From Streptomyces olivaceus (lineage in GTDB: Bacteria; Actinomycetota; Actinomycetes; Streptomycetales; Streptomycetaceae), in NCBI RefSeq assembly GCF_000721235.1, contig NZ_JOFH01000034.1:39861-103860 (forward strand): DNA of 64,000 nt. The letters are read 5' to 3'. The stretch's first letter is position 1. Every line of letters begins with the position of its first letter. Position numbers and translations under genes: made by a program. A model generated the notes under the pieces. It worked only from the letters and a program-made list of their open reading frames with translations, made no database searches and was not told where the DNA came from. This document shows positions 26,024 through 34,232 of this stretch, piece by piece.

Positions 26024-26629
26024 ATGACGAAGACCGACACCAGCAGCCGGGACCAGGTGCCGCCCACGCCGTCGCACACGGTCGGCCCCTTCTACGGCTA
26101 CGCGCTGCCCTTCCGCGGCGGCGAGGACATCGCGCCCGCCGGACACCCGGACACGGTCACCGTGCACGGGTACGTGTACGACGGCGCAGACGACCCGCTG
26201 CCCGACGCCCTGCTCGAACTGTGGGGGCCGGACACCGCCGGCCGGGTGCCGACCGCCGACGGATCGATGCGGCGCGATCCCGCCTCCGGCGGGTTCCTGG
26301 GCCGCAACGGCGTGGAGTTCACCGGCTTCGGGCGCATCCAGACCGACGCGGACGGGCACTGGTACGCGCGGACGCTGCGACCGGGCGCACGGGGGCGGAG
26401 CGCGCCGTACGTGAGCGTGTGCGTGTTCGCGCGGGGGCTGCTCGTGCACCTGTACACCCGGCTGTACCTGCCGGGCGACGAGGCGGTGCTCGCCGCCGAT
26501 CCGCTGCTGTCGCGGGTGCCGGCCGAGCGCCGCGACACGCTGGTCGCGGCGGACGAGGGCCACGGGACGTACCGTTTCGACATCCGCCTTCAGGGCGAGG
26601 GCGAGACGGTCTTCCTGGAGTTCCAGTGA
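26024..26629 (+). CDS. pcaG: protocatechuate 3,4-dioxygenase alpha subunit
   Basis: A 201-residue intradiol fold subunit starting MTKTDTSSRDQVPPTPSHTV, with the typical TPSHTVGPFYGYALP opening, the LELWGPDTAGRVP strand and the C-terminal YRFDIRLQGEGETVFLEF. The alpha subunit shapes the active site but does not itself hold iron, and no His-Tyr iron set is complete here. The stop overlaps the pcaB GTG start (GTGA), so translation is coupled. Confidence 0.95.
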   Translation: MTKTDTSSRDQVPPTPSHTVGPFYGYALPFRGGEDIAPAGHPDTVTVHGYVYDGADDPLPDALLELWGPDTAGRVPTADGSMRRDPASGGFLGRNGVEFTGFGRIQTDADGHWYARTLRPGARGRSAPYVSVCVFARGLLVHLYTRLYLPGDEAVLAADPLLSRVPAERRDTLVAADEGHGTYRFDIRLQGEGETVFLEFQ

Positions 26630-27990
26630 CATCACCCGCCGATCCCGCCGACAGCTACGCCGACGACGACGGCACGAGCCTGCTCGCCCCCGGGTGGGCG
26701 GGCTCGCCGGTGGCCTCGGCGACCGGCGACCGCGCATACCTGCGGGCCCTGCTCGACGCGGAGGCGGCGCTGACCCGCGCCCAGGCCGCGGTGGGGGCCG
26801 CTCCGGCCGAGGCGGCGGACGCGGTGTCCGGCGCCGCCGACCCGGCCGCCTTCGACGCGCGCTCCCTCGCCGAGCGCGCCCGGGCCGGCGGCAACCCGGT
26901 CATCCCCCTGGTGGCCGACCTGACTGCGGCGGTCGGCGAGCCGTACGGGCCGTACGTGCACCGGGGCGCGACCAGCCAGGACGTCCTGGACACGGCGACG
27001 ACGCTGGTCGCCGCCCGTGCCCTGGACCTGCTGCTCCCCGATCTCACGCGCACGGAACGGGCGCTGGCCCGGCTGGCCGCCGAGCACCGGGACACACCGA
27101 TGGCGGGCCGGACGCTCACCCAGCACGCCGTGCCGACGACCTTCGGTCTGAAGGCGGCCGGCTGGCGCACGCTGGTACTCGACGCCCGCGACCGGATCAC
27201 GGCGGTGCGGGACACGCTGCCCGTGCAACTCGGCGGGGCGGCGGGAACCTTGGCGGCCCTCGGTGCCTACGGCGCGACCGACCCCGTCGCCCTCACCGCG
27301 GCGTACGCACGGGAACTGGGCCTGCGGGCCCCGCTGCTGCCCTGGCACACCCTGCGCACCCCGGTCGCCGACCTGGCAGGCTGCCTCGCCTTCGCCGCCG
27401 GGGCGCTCGGGAAGATCGCCGCGGACGTGCTGACGCTGGCCCGCACCGAGATCGGCGAGGTCGCGGAGGGCAGCGGCGGCGGTTCCTCGGCGATGCCGCA
27501 CAAGGCCAACCCGGTGCGGTCCACGCTGATCTCCGCCGCCGCCCGGCGCGCGCCGCAGCTCGCGGCCACGCTGTACGGCTCGCTGGTCGCCGAGGACGAG
27601 CGCCCCGCCGGGGCGTGGCACGCGGAGTGGGAGTCCCTGCGGGACCTGTTGCGGCTGACCGGCGGTGCCGCGCGCGACGCTGCCGAACTGACCGAGCGGC
27701 TCCGGGTGCGCCCGGACGTGATGCGCGCGCACCTCGGGCTCACCCACGGACTGATCGTGTCCGAGCGGCTCTCCGCGGAACTGGCGCCGGTGCTCGGGCG
27801 GGCCCGTGCGAAGGAGCTGCTGACCGAACTGGCCCGGCGGGCCTACCGCGAGGACCGGCCGCTGGGCGAACTGCTCTCCGACGTGCCCGAGTTGCGCGAC
27901 TCCGGTCTCGACCTCGCCGCCCTGACCGATCCCGCCCGCTACACCGGCTGCGCGGGAGCCCTGACCGACCGTGCCCTGGAGCGACGTTGA
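26626..27990 (+). CDS. pcaB: 3-carboxy-cis,cis-muconate cycloisomerase
   Basis: A 454-residue member of the fumarase/aspartase superfamily that lactonises carboxymuconate to 4-carboxymuconolactone. The superfamily signature GSSAMPHKANP is at about residues 286-296; HRGATSQDVLDTA (about 112-124) and TLTQHAVPTTFGLKAAGW (about 163-180) are the other active-site blocks. The GTG start overlaps the pcaG stop, and the gene's stop overlaps the next start as TTGA. Confidence 0.94.
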   Translation: MTSPADPADSYADDDGTSLLAPGWAGSPVASATGDRAYLRALLDAEAALTRAQAAVGAAPAEAADAVSGAADPAAFDARSLAERARAGGNPVIPLVADLTAAVGEPYGPYVHRGATSQDVLDTATTLVAARALDLLLPDLTRTERALARLAAEHRDTPMAGRTLTQHAVPTTFGLKAAGWRTLVLDARDRITAVRDTLPVQLGGAAGTLAALGAYGATDPVALTAAYARELGLRAPLLPWHTLRTPVADLAGCLAFAAGALGKIAADVLTLARTEIGEVAEGSGGGSSAMPHKANPVRSTLISAAARRAPQLAATLYGSLVAEDERPAGAWHAEWESLRDLLRLTGGAARDAAELTERLRVRPDVMRAHLGLTHGLIVSERLSAELAPVLGRARAKELLTELARRAYREDRPLGELLSDVPELRDSGLDLAALTDPARYTGCAGALTDRALERR

Positions 27991-29120
27991 CGACCCTGCT
28001 GAACCATCTGGCCGAAGGCTCCGCCTCCGCTCCCCCGCTCCTGCTCGGGCCCTCGCTGGGCACCTCGTACGCCCTGTGGGACGCGGTGGCGCCCGAGTTG
28101 TCGGTCGCGCACCGGGTGGTCCGCTGGGACCTGCCGGGGCACGGTGGTTCGGCGGCGGACCTCGTCGCGCCGGGTGCCACCGTCGGTGACCTCGCCAACC
28201 TGGTGCTGGCGCTCGCCGACTCGCTCGGGCTGGAGCGGTTCGCCTACGCGGGGGTGTCGCTGGGCGGCGCGGTGGGCCTGCACCTGGCCGTGCACCACCC
28301 CGAGCGGGTGGCGTCGCTGGCGGTCCTCTGCTCGTCGGCGCACTTCGGCGGCGCGAAGCCGTGGCAGGAGCGGGCGGCGCGGGTGCGCGCGAAGGGAGCG
28401 CAGGGGCTGGCGGAGTTGGCCGACAGCGCGGACGCGCGGTGGTTCACGCCCGGGTTCACCGTGCCCCGGCTGGTGCGGGACCACCGGGACGCCGACCCCG
28501 GTGCGTACGCCGCCTGTTGCGACGCGCTGGCCGCCTTCGACCTGCGGGACCGGCTCGGCGGGATCCGCGTGCCGACCCTGCTGGTCGCCGGCCGCGAGGA
28601 CCCGGCCACGCCGCCCGCGCAGCTGCGGGAGATCGCCGACGCGGTGCCGGGGGCTACGCTGACCGAGCTGCCGGGCGCCTCGCACCTGGCGCCGGCCGAG
28701 CGGCCGGAGGCGGTGCTGACCGCGCTGCGGGCCCACTTCGACGGCGGGGCGGGGCGCGGCATGGCGGTCCGGCGCGAGGTGCTGGGCGACGCGCACGTGG
28801 ACCGGGCGCAGAGCAGGCAGTCGCCGTTCACCGCCCGGTTCCAGGACTTCATCTCACGCTACGCGTGGGGCGAGATCTGGACCGACGAGACGCTCTCGCG
28901 CCGTGAGCGCAGCATGGTGACGCTGACGGCGCTGGTCGCGCACGGCCACTACGAGGAACTGGCCATGCATGTGCGGGCGGCGCGGCGCAACGGGCTGACG
29001 GCGGACGAGATCGGGGCGGTACTGCTGCAGACGGCGGTGTACTGCGGCGTGCCGGCGGCGAACTCGGCGTTCGCGACGGCGCAGCGGGTGCTGGCCGAGG
29101 AGGACACCGGCGCCGGGTGA
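27987..29120 (+). CDS. pcaL: 3-oxoadipate enol-lactonase / 4-carboxymuconolactone decarboxylase fusion
   Basis: A 377-residue bifunctional protein. Residues about 1-250 are an alpha/beta hydrolase (PcaD): nucleophile Ser91 in YAGVSLGGA, a catalytic Asp near AGREDPATP and His in LPGASHLAPAERP. Residues about 265-375 are the PcaC/AhpD-like decarboxylase (YAWGEIWTDETLSRRERSMV, YCGVPAANSAFATA). It carries carboxymuconolactone to 3-oxoadipate. Start TTG 27987 overlaps the pcaB stop. Its stop lies 24 bases from the end of the oppositely oriented LAL-type reading frame, with no clear terminator. Confidence 0.95.
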   Translation: MTTLLNHLAEGSASAPPLLLGPSLGTSYALWDAVAPELSVAHRVVRWDLPGHGGSAADLVAPGATVGDLANLVLALADSLGLERFAYAGVSLGGAVGLHLAVHHPERVASLAVLCSSAHFGGAKPWQERAARVRAKGAQGLAELADSADARWFTPGFTVPRLVRDHRDADPGAYAACCDALAAFDLRDRLGGIRVPTLLVAGREDPATPPAQLREIADAVPGATLTELPGASHLAPAERPEAVLTALRAHFDGGAGRGMAVRREVLGDAHVDRAQSRQSPFTARFQDFISRYAWGEIWTDETLSRRERSMVTLTALVAHGHYEELAMHVRAARRNGLTADEIGAVLLQTAVYCGVPAANSAFATAQRVLAEEDTGAG

Positions 29121-29144
29121 CGCGCCGCGCGAGCCCGGCCCGGC

Positions 29145-29426
29145 TCAGCCGACGTGCCCCGCGTGCCCCACGGCCAGGGCCTCGCGGGCCCGTGCCACCA
29201 GGCCGTCGGCGCCGCAGGAGTCGGCGAGGGCCAGGCCCCGGTGCAGTTCCGCGGCGGAGCGGGCCAGGATGCCGTACTCCACCCGCGCGGCGGCGTGTTC
29301 GTACTGGCAGGGCGACGCCTCCAGGTAGGTGACGGCCTGCGCGGCGAGCCGGACGGCGCGCCGGCCGGTCTCCAGCGCGGCGGCGCAGCGCAGGGCCTCC
29401 CCTATGGCGGTGTCCGTGCCGAAGCG
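29145..29426 (-). pseudogene. continued LAL reading frame beyond an in-frame TAG (93 residues plus stop)
   Basis: Directly after the TAG at 29429-29427 the same frame stays open for 93 codons until TGA at 29147-29145. The translation, beginning RFGTDTAIGEALRCAAALET and including AAQAVTYLEASPCQYEHA, RVEYGILARSAAELHRGLAL and CGADGLVARAREALAVGHAG, is a normal continuation of the helical TPR-like repeats. This is strong evidence that the full gene is 29145-31832 and has suffered a nonsense change (for example GAG to TAG), or that there is a sequencing error. Confidence 0.75.
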
Positions 29427-31832
29427 CTAGGCCCGGTCGCGGGCGTCGGAGGCCAGCCGGGCGGCGCGGCCGGGGTCCTCCGTGGCCAGGGCCCGGGCCA
29501 GCTCGGTCGCCCAGGGCACCACCACCGGGTTGTGCCGTCCGCGCACGGCCGCGGCCTTCTCGGCGGCCTCCAGTTCGTTGATGCCCTCCTCGGTCCGGCC
29601 GGTGGCCAGCAGCAGCCGGCCGCGTACCGAGCGGGGGTCGGGCAGCACTATGGTCGACGGGTAGGGCGGTGCGAAGCCGTACTGGTCGGCGAGGGCACGG
29701 GCCTCGTCGACGTGGCCGCGGGCGAGCAGCGTGTCGATCAGGTTGCAGGTGGCCGACCAGTACAACGGCAGCCCGCGGCCGACGCGTTCGGCGATGCGCA
29801 GTGACTCGCGCAGGGAGTGCTCGGCCTCTCTCAGGCGTCCCCTCCTGCGGTGGCCGAGACCGACGTAGGCGTGTGCGAGGGCGAGGTGGCCGCCGCTCCA
29901 GCCCGCGCTCTCGTAGGCGCGCAGGGCCTCGGTGAACAGTGCCTCGGCGCGGTCGAGCCGGTCGGTGTAGGCGTAGGAACTGGCCAGCATCATGAGCAGT
30001 TCCAGGCCCCACTCGGTGTCGGTCCAGCCGAGTCCCGGTGCGAGGCGGCCGTTGACGAGGGCGCGGTCGCACAGTTCGACGACCTCTTCGGCGCTCTCGC
30101 CGTGGGTCATGGCGTCGAAGCCGCGCAGGATGAGCAGGGCGCGTTCGGCGTTGTCGCGGCCGGTGCAGGTGGCGGCGAGTTCGACCAGGCGGGCCGAGCG
30201 GTGGGGTGAGGACGTCTCGCCCGCGTGGATGCCCTCCCACATGAACTGGGCGGCCTGCAGCCGCAGTCGCGCGGACGGGTCCGGGGTGCGGGCGGCCTCC
30301 GCCTCGACGGTGCGGACGGCCTCCTCCAGCTGGTCGTTGTGGAGCAGGGCCTGGGAGAGCCGGAAGACCGCGTCGACGCGCTGCTCGCCGTCCAGTCCCG
30401 GCATGGCGAGGGCGGTGCGCAGGTGGCCGATGGTGGTGGCGGGCGCGGTGAGGAGGGTGGCGCAGCCCAGTTCGAAGAGCACGCGCGCGTGGGCGTCGGG
30501 CAACGGCGGTTCCTGGAGGGCGCGTTCCAGGCAGCGGCGGGCGGCGTCGGGGGCTCCGACGGCGAGGTGCTCGCGGGCGGCCTCGCGCAGCTGGTCCACG
30601 ACTTCCTGGTCGTCGTCCGGATACACCTGGAGCAGGTGGCGGGAGGCCGCCGCGGCGCCGAGTCCGGAGTCGGTGACCAGTTGGGCCGCTATGCCGTGCA
30701 TCGCGGTGCGCAGCGCGTCGGGGATGGAGTTGTAGACGGCGCTGGCGATCAGGGGGTGGACGAACTCCAGGTCGCCGGCGTCCGGCCGGCCCGAGGAGGG
30801 GTCGGGCGCGGAGAGGATGCGGGCCTCGCACAGCAGCTCGGCGCAGCGGGCGGCGTCGGCGCGGTCGAGGGTGGCGAGCCGGGCCACCATGTCGACGGTG
30901 ATGCCGCTGCCGAGGATGGCGGCGGCCCAGGCGAACCGGTGGGAGTCGACGCCGAGTTGTTCCAGGCGGGAGACGAGTCCGCCGCCTCGGGCGGTGCGGT
31001 TGAGGGCGCGCAGTTCGGCGGCCTCCGCCTCGACGGGCTGCAGTTCGCTGTCCTGGACCCTGGCGAGGAGTTCGACGGTTTCGTAGGGGTTGCCGCCGGT
31101 GACGGCCCAGACTTCGCGGCAGAACGCGGCGTCGGCGTGGTCGCCGAGGGTGGCGCGGGTCAGTCCGGCCGTCGCGTCGGGGGTGAGGGCGTTCAGCGGG
31201 GCGAGGGGCCGGCCCGCGGCGGCGGCCGCGTCCAGGTGGCGGGCGCTGTCGCCGCTGACGTCGCCGGGGCGGCGGGCGAAGACGATCAGCAGGGAGGTCT
31301 CGTCGAGCCGTTCGGCGAGCGCGGCGAGCCAGCGCAGGGTCTCCTGGTCGGCCCAGTGGGCGTCGTCGATCAGCAGGACCAGCGGCCATTCCCGGCGGGC
31401 GAGCCGGCGCACGGCGGCGACCAGTCCGTCGTACACGCCCTGCGGGTCGGCCTGGCGTTCGCCGGGGTCGGCGATGCCGAGGGCGGGGCCCGCGATGCCG
31501 TACCAGTCGCCGAGGTACTCCCGGGCCTCCTCGGGCAGCATGGACACCAGCGCGGGCTGCAGCAGTTGGCGTACGACGTTGAAGGGGACGGACCTCAGGG
31601 TCTCGCCGCCGCGGGCCGACCAGACCGTGCAGCCCCGGGCCTCGGCCAGGCGGCGGGTCTCGGCGAGCAGTGCGGTCTTGCCGACCCCGGCCTCGCCGCG
31701 GGCCTCCAGGAGCAGGCCGGGCGAGGAGCGGTCGGCGCACAGGGTGTCCACCGCGCGCGTGAGGGTGGCGACTTCCTCGTCCCGCTCCCAGAGGGCGGCC
31801 GTGGCGGCACCCGCCCGCCGTACCTCCGTCAT
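29427..31832 (-). CDS. LAL-type (LuxR/MalT-like) ATPase regulator, C-terminally interrupted
   Basis: An 801-residue product as it stands. It starts MTEVRRAGAATAALWERDEE, has Walker A GEAGVGKT (about residues 46-53), Walker B VLLIDDAHWADQETLRWLA, an STAND-type ATPase core and then a long TPR-like helical region (about 430-801). LAL proteins normally end in a LuxR HTH; none is present, either before the TAG or in the 93 further residues. The ATG at 31832 follows GGGAGG. It converges with pcaL, so it could once have controlled a neighbouring pathway, but without an HTH a signalling or chaperone role is as likely. Its function is probably impaired by the TAG. Confidence 0.8.
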   Translation of the reverse strand: MTEVRRAGAATAALWERDEEVATLTRAVDTLCADRSSPGLLLEARGEAGVGKTALLAETRRLAEARGCTVWSARGGETLRSVPFNVVRQLLQPALVSMLPEEAREYLGDWYGIAGPALGIADPGERQADPQGVYDGLVAAVRRLARREWPLVLLIDDAHWADQETLRWLAALAERLDETSLLIVFARRPGDVSGDSARHLDAAAAAGRPLAPLNALTPDATAGLTRATLGDHADAAFCREVWAVTGGNPYETVELLARVQDSELQPVEAEAAELRALNRTARGGGLVSRLEQLGVDSHRFAWAAAILGSGITVDMVARLATLDRADAARCAELLCEARILSAPDPSSGRPDAGDLEFVHPLIASAVYNSIPDALRTAMHGIAAQLVTDSGLGAAAASRHLLQVYPDDDQEVVDQLREAAREHLAVGAPDAARRCLERALQEPPLPDAHARVLFELGCATLLTAPATTIGHLRTALAMPGLDGEQRVDAVFRLSQALLHNDQLEEAVRTVEAEAARTPDPSARLRLQAAQFMWEGIHAGETSSPHRSARLVELAATCTGRDNAERALLILRGFDAMTHGESAEEVVELCDRALVNGRLAPGLGWTDTEWGLELLMMLASSYAYTDRLDRAEALFTEALRAYESAGWSGGHLALAHAYVGLGHRRRGRLREAEHSLRESLRIAERVGRGLPLYWSATCNLIDTLLARGHVDEARALADQYGFAPPYPSTIVLPDPRSVRGRLLLATGRTEEGINELEAAEKAAAVRGRHNPVVVPWATELARALATEDPGRAARLASDARDRA

Positions 31833-32215
31833 CCCGCTGCCTCCCCGAGTCGCCCGAATGACGTTCGAACCCGAGCCTAGCCCTCCGATCGCGCGCGTGG
31901 TGTGCGCTCGGCGCAGCAGTTGCCATGACGGGTGACATGCGGTAAAGCGCGGTAACCCGGCGGGACGGACGCCAGTCGGGCCGTCGGGCGGTGGGCGCCG
32001 GCCCGTCGCGGACACGGGGCCGTCCGGGGCCCGTCACGGCCCTCGGTGGCTCCGCCGACGGCTCCGGCGGGCGGCTCCGGCGCGGCTCGGCAGGCGGCTC
32101 CGAGGGGCGGCTCGGGGGCGGTTGGGGACGGCACAGGGACAATCGGGAGTGGCCCGGGGACGGTTGCGGGCGGGCCTCTCATCCTGCTTTCACCGAGGCC
32201 TCATACGGTGGGTCC
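31833..32215. repeat. 383-base divergent intergenic region with GGCGGCTCCG-type repeats
   Basis: From about 32045 to 32135 the DNA is an imperfect array of GGCTCCG/GGCGGCTC units. The left part (31833-31960) must hold the LAL promoter; a TAGGCT (-10-like) is seen on the minus strand near 31880. The right end holds a TACGGT (32204-32209) directly before the DUF2510 start. No gene is credible here. Confidence 0.5.
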
Positions 32216-33271
32216 ATGACGCAGGCGACTCCTCCCGGGTGGTACCCGGACCCCGGACAGAAGCAGGACGGTCCCGCCACCGAGCGCTGGTGGGACGGCG
32301 AGGCGTGGACGGACCAGGTCCGCTCCAAGGAGCCGGACACCGCGTGGGCGCCTCCTGCGCAGCCGCCGTCGGCGCCCGGGGTGCCGCACGACGCGCCGCC
32401 CTCGTACGAGGGCGCCCCGGGGCCGTACCCGGTGCACCCGGGTTACCCGGGGATGCCGGTCCAGCCGCCGTCCGCGCGGCGGCGCCGGCTGCGTACCGGC
32501 ATAGCCGTCGCCGCGGCGGTGGCGGTGCTGGCCGGCATCGGGGCCGGCGTGTACGTGCTCGCCGACGACGGCTCGGGCGGGAACAGCGCGGGCTCCTCGC
32601 AGGACCGGCGGGGGCCGGGCGGCGGTGAGGACCCCTTCGGCGACCCGCGCGGAGGCGACGGCGGCGGCAACGGCGGTGGGGGCAACGGCGGTGGCGGCGG
32701 TGAGTCGCCCGCGCCGGACGGTTCCGAGCCACCGACGATCGACAGCGGTTCGGTGCCGGACCCGGTGAGCGGCATCAGCCTGCCGATCCCGGACGGCTGG
32801 TCGGGACAGCAGTTGCAGGTCGGCGCGTCGGTGACGTCGGACGACAGCTACCAGTGCCCCGGCGACACCTCCTCGACCTGCACCAAGGGCGGTGCCTACT
32901 CGGCCCCGGCGATGGTGCTGGGCACCAAGGGCGGCACCGCCGAGGAGGTCGCGAAGGCCGACATCGAGGCGAACGCCGAGGAATCCTACGGCGGCGAGTC
33001 CTACGGCGAGATCACCTCGCACGAGGAGCTGGCGTCCGAGGCGGTCACGGTCGCCGGGCAGAAGGGCTACCTGGTCCGCTGGAAGGCGGTCACCGCGGAG
33101 GGGTCCGACGGGTACGTCGAGTCGCTGGCCTTCCCCTCGCCCGCCGCCCCGGACCGCATCGTCGTCGTCCGCTTCGGCGTCGACGCCGGCGAGAAGGAGG
33201 CGGTGATCGACGAGATCACCAAGGGCATCGCGGTGGACTCCGGCAAGGGCGGCAACGGACAGGACGTCTGA
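32216..33271 (+). CDS. DUF2510 membrane-anchored protein
   Basis: A 351-residue protein. The N-terminal DUF2510 motif PPGWYPDPGQKQDGPATERW plus WWDGEAWTDQV is clear (residues 6-36). A Pro-rich stretch precedes RRRRLRTGIAVAAAVAVLAG, a single membrane helix at about 86-110, then a Gly/Asp-rich linker (about 115-160) and an external domain (about 175-345) with two Cys (YQCPGDTSSTC). Function unknown; DUF2510 proteins are usually membrane or secreted proteins of actinobacteria. A -10-like TACGGT ends six bases before the ATG, so the mRNA may be leaderless. A strong terminator follows. Confidence 0.82.
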   Translation: MTQATPPGWYPDPGQKQDGPATERWWDGEAWTDQVRSKEPDTAWAPPAQPPSAPGVPHDAPPSYEGAPGPYPVHPGYPGMPVQPPSARRRRLRTGIAVAAAVAVLAGIGAGVYVLADDGSGGNSAGSSQDRRGPGGGEDPFGDPRGGDGGGNGGGGNGGGGGESPAPDGSEPPTIDSGSVPDPVSGISLPIPDGWSGQQLQVGASVTSDDSYQCPGDTSSTCTKGGAYSAPAMVLGTKGGTAEEVAKADIEANAEESYGGESYGEITSHEELASEAVTVAGQKGYLVRWKAVTAEGSDGYVESLAFPSPAAPDRIVVVRFGVDAGEKEAVIDEITKGIAVDSGKGGNGQDV

Positions 33272-33298
33272 CCGGCGCGGAAGTCGGCGTGGAACCGT

Positions 33299-33344
33299 CG
33301 GCCGGGCGGGGCCCCTTCCGCTCAGAGGGTGCCCCGCCCGGCCG
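33299..33344 (+). terminator. strong stem-loop after the DUF2510 gene
   Basis: CGGCCGGGCGGGGC (33299-33312) pairs perfectly with GCCCCGCCCGGCCG (33331-33344); an inner CCCT/AGGG pair extends the stem. It lies 27 bases past the stop and faces the convergent TetR gene ending at 33425. Confidence 0.75.
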
Positions 33345-33424
33345 GGGGTGCGCGCCGCCCCCGTCCCCACGGTGCGGCGCGGGCAGGCCACCGTCCAGTC
33401 ATCCCGTGGACGGCGGCCTGAGTC

Positions 33425-34039
33425 TCAGGGGAGGCCGAGCGCCGGCAGCACGACGGCCTCCACGAACCGGACGAGGTACTCCGCGTCGGCCTGCTCGCCC
33501 TCCAGGACGGGCCGCATCCGGAGCATGCCGAAGAGCTGCGCGGGCACGTACTCCAGCGCCGGATGCCCGGCGGGGACCTCGCCCCGTGCCACGCCGCGCG
33601 CCAGGATCTCCCGGAGCGCGGCGATCTCCGGCTCGACGAGCGCCTCGCGCAGCGCGCACTTGAGTTCCGGGTCCTCCATCACCGCGTGGCCCAGCGCCTG
33701 CAGCAGCCCCGTGTCCTTGCCCGTCCCCTCGCCCGCCGCCGCGGCGGCCCGGCGCAGGTCCTCGGCGAGCGAGCCGGTGTCGATGTCGGCGAAGCGGACC
33801 CGGCGGTTGGAGCGCAGCGCGGCGGCCACGAACTGGGGCTTGGTCCGCCACTGCCGGTAGAGCGTGGACTTGCTGCACCGGGTGCTGGCGGCGATGCCCT
33901 CCATGGTGACGGCGTCGTAGCCGCAGGAGCGGATCTGCTGGAGCACGGCGTCGAAGAACTCCTGCTCGCGCTCGGGCGTGAGCTTGGAGCGGCGCGAGGT
34001 GCCGACCGCTTCGGGCCGTTCCGCGGCCTGCGACGCCAT
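33425..34039 (-). CDS. TetR-family regulator
   Basis: A 204-residue TetR protein starting MASQAAERPEAVGTSRRSKL. The HTH is GYDAVTMEGIAASTRCSKSTLYRQW (about residues 45-69), where a Cys sits in the recognition region (TRCSKSTLYRQWRTKPQ). The C-terminal domain resembles TetR_C_16-like ligand domains. Start 34039 follows GAGGAGCAGGGCG. The perfect dyad at 34099-34148 lies between this gene and the divergent PAP2 gene, so it probably represses itself and the PAP2/transporter operon. The ligand is unknown. Confidence 0.9.
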   Translation of the reverse strand: MASQAAERPEAVGTSRRSKLTPEREQEFFDAVLQQIRSCGYDAVTMEGIAASTRCSKSTLYRQWRTKPQFVAAALRSNRRVRFADIDTGSLAEDLRRAAAAAGEGTGKDTGLLQALGHAVMEDPELKCALREALVEPEIAALREILARGVARGEVPAGHPALEYVPAQLFGMLRMRPVLEGEQADAEYLVRFVEAVVLPALGLP

Positions 34040-34098
34040 CGCCCTGCTCCTCTCGCCCGCTGCCGGTTCCCCGTACTCCCGGTGTGTCCGAAGTCTAT

Positions 34099-34148
34099 CG
34101 ATACGCCAGTGTACCGGTACTCCACCGTATCGGTACACTGGCGTATCG
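34099..34148. promoter_or_regulatory. dyad with 18-bp perfect arms between tetR and PAP2 genes
   Basis: The arms CGATACGCCAGTGTACCG (34099-34116) and CGGTACACTGGCGTATCG (34131-34148) are exact reverse complements across a 14-base spacer. Inside the array GTACCGGTAC (34111-34120) is itself palindromic, and further CGATA/TATCG elements flank it (34096-34103; about 34159-34164). It is best read as a double operator for the adjacent TetR protein. Confidence 0.8.
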
Positions 34149-34232
34149 GAACGAGGTCGTATCGATGAGAACCGTCACACGCGCCCCGTACCCGTGAGCC
34201 GCACGCACCACCGCCAGCGAAGGGGCCGGGGG

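Noticed and set aside
28849..32142. 1,097-aa open frame on the minus strand over the LAL gene
   Set aside because: Very Arg/Pro/Gly-rich translation without domain logic; it is the shadow of the LAL gene in another frame.
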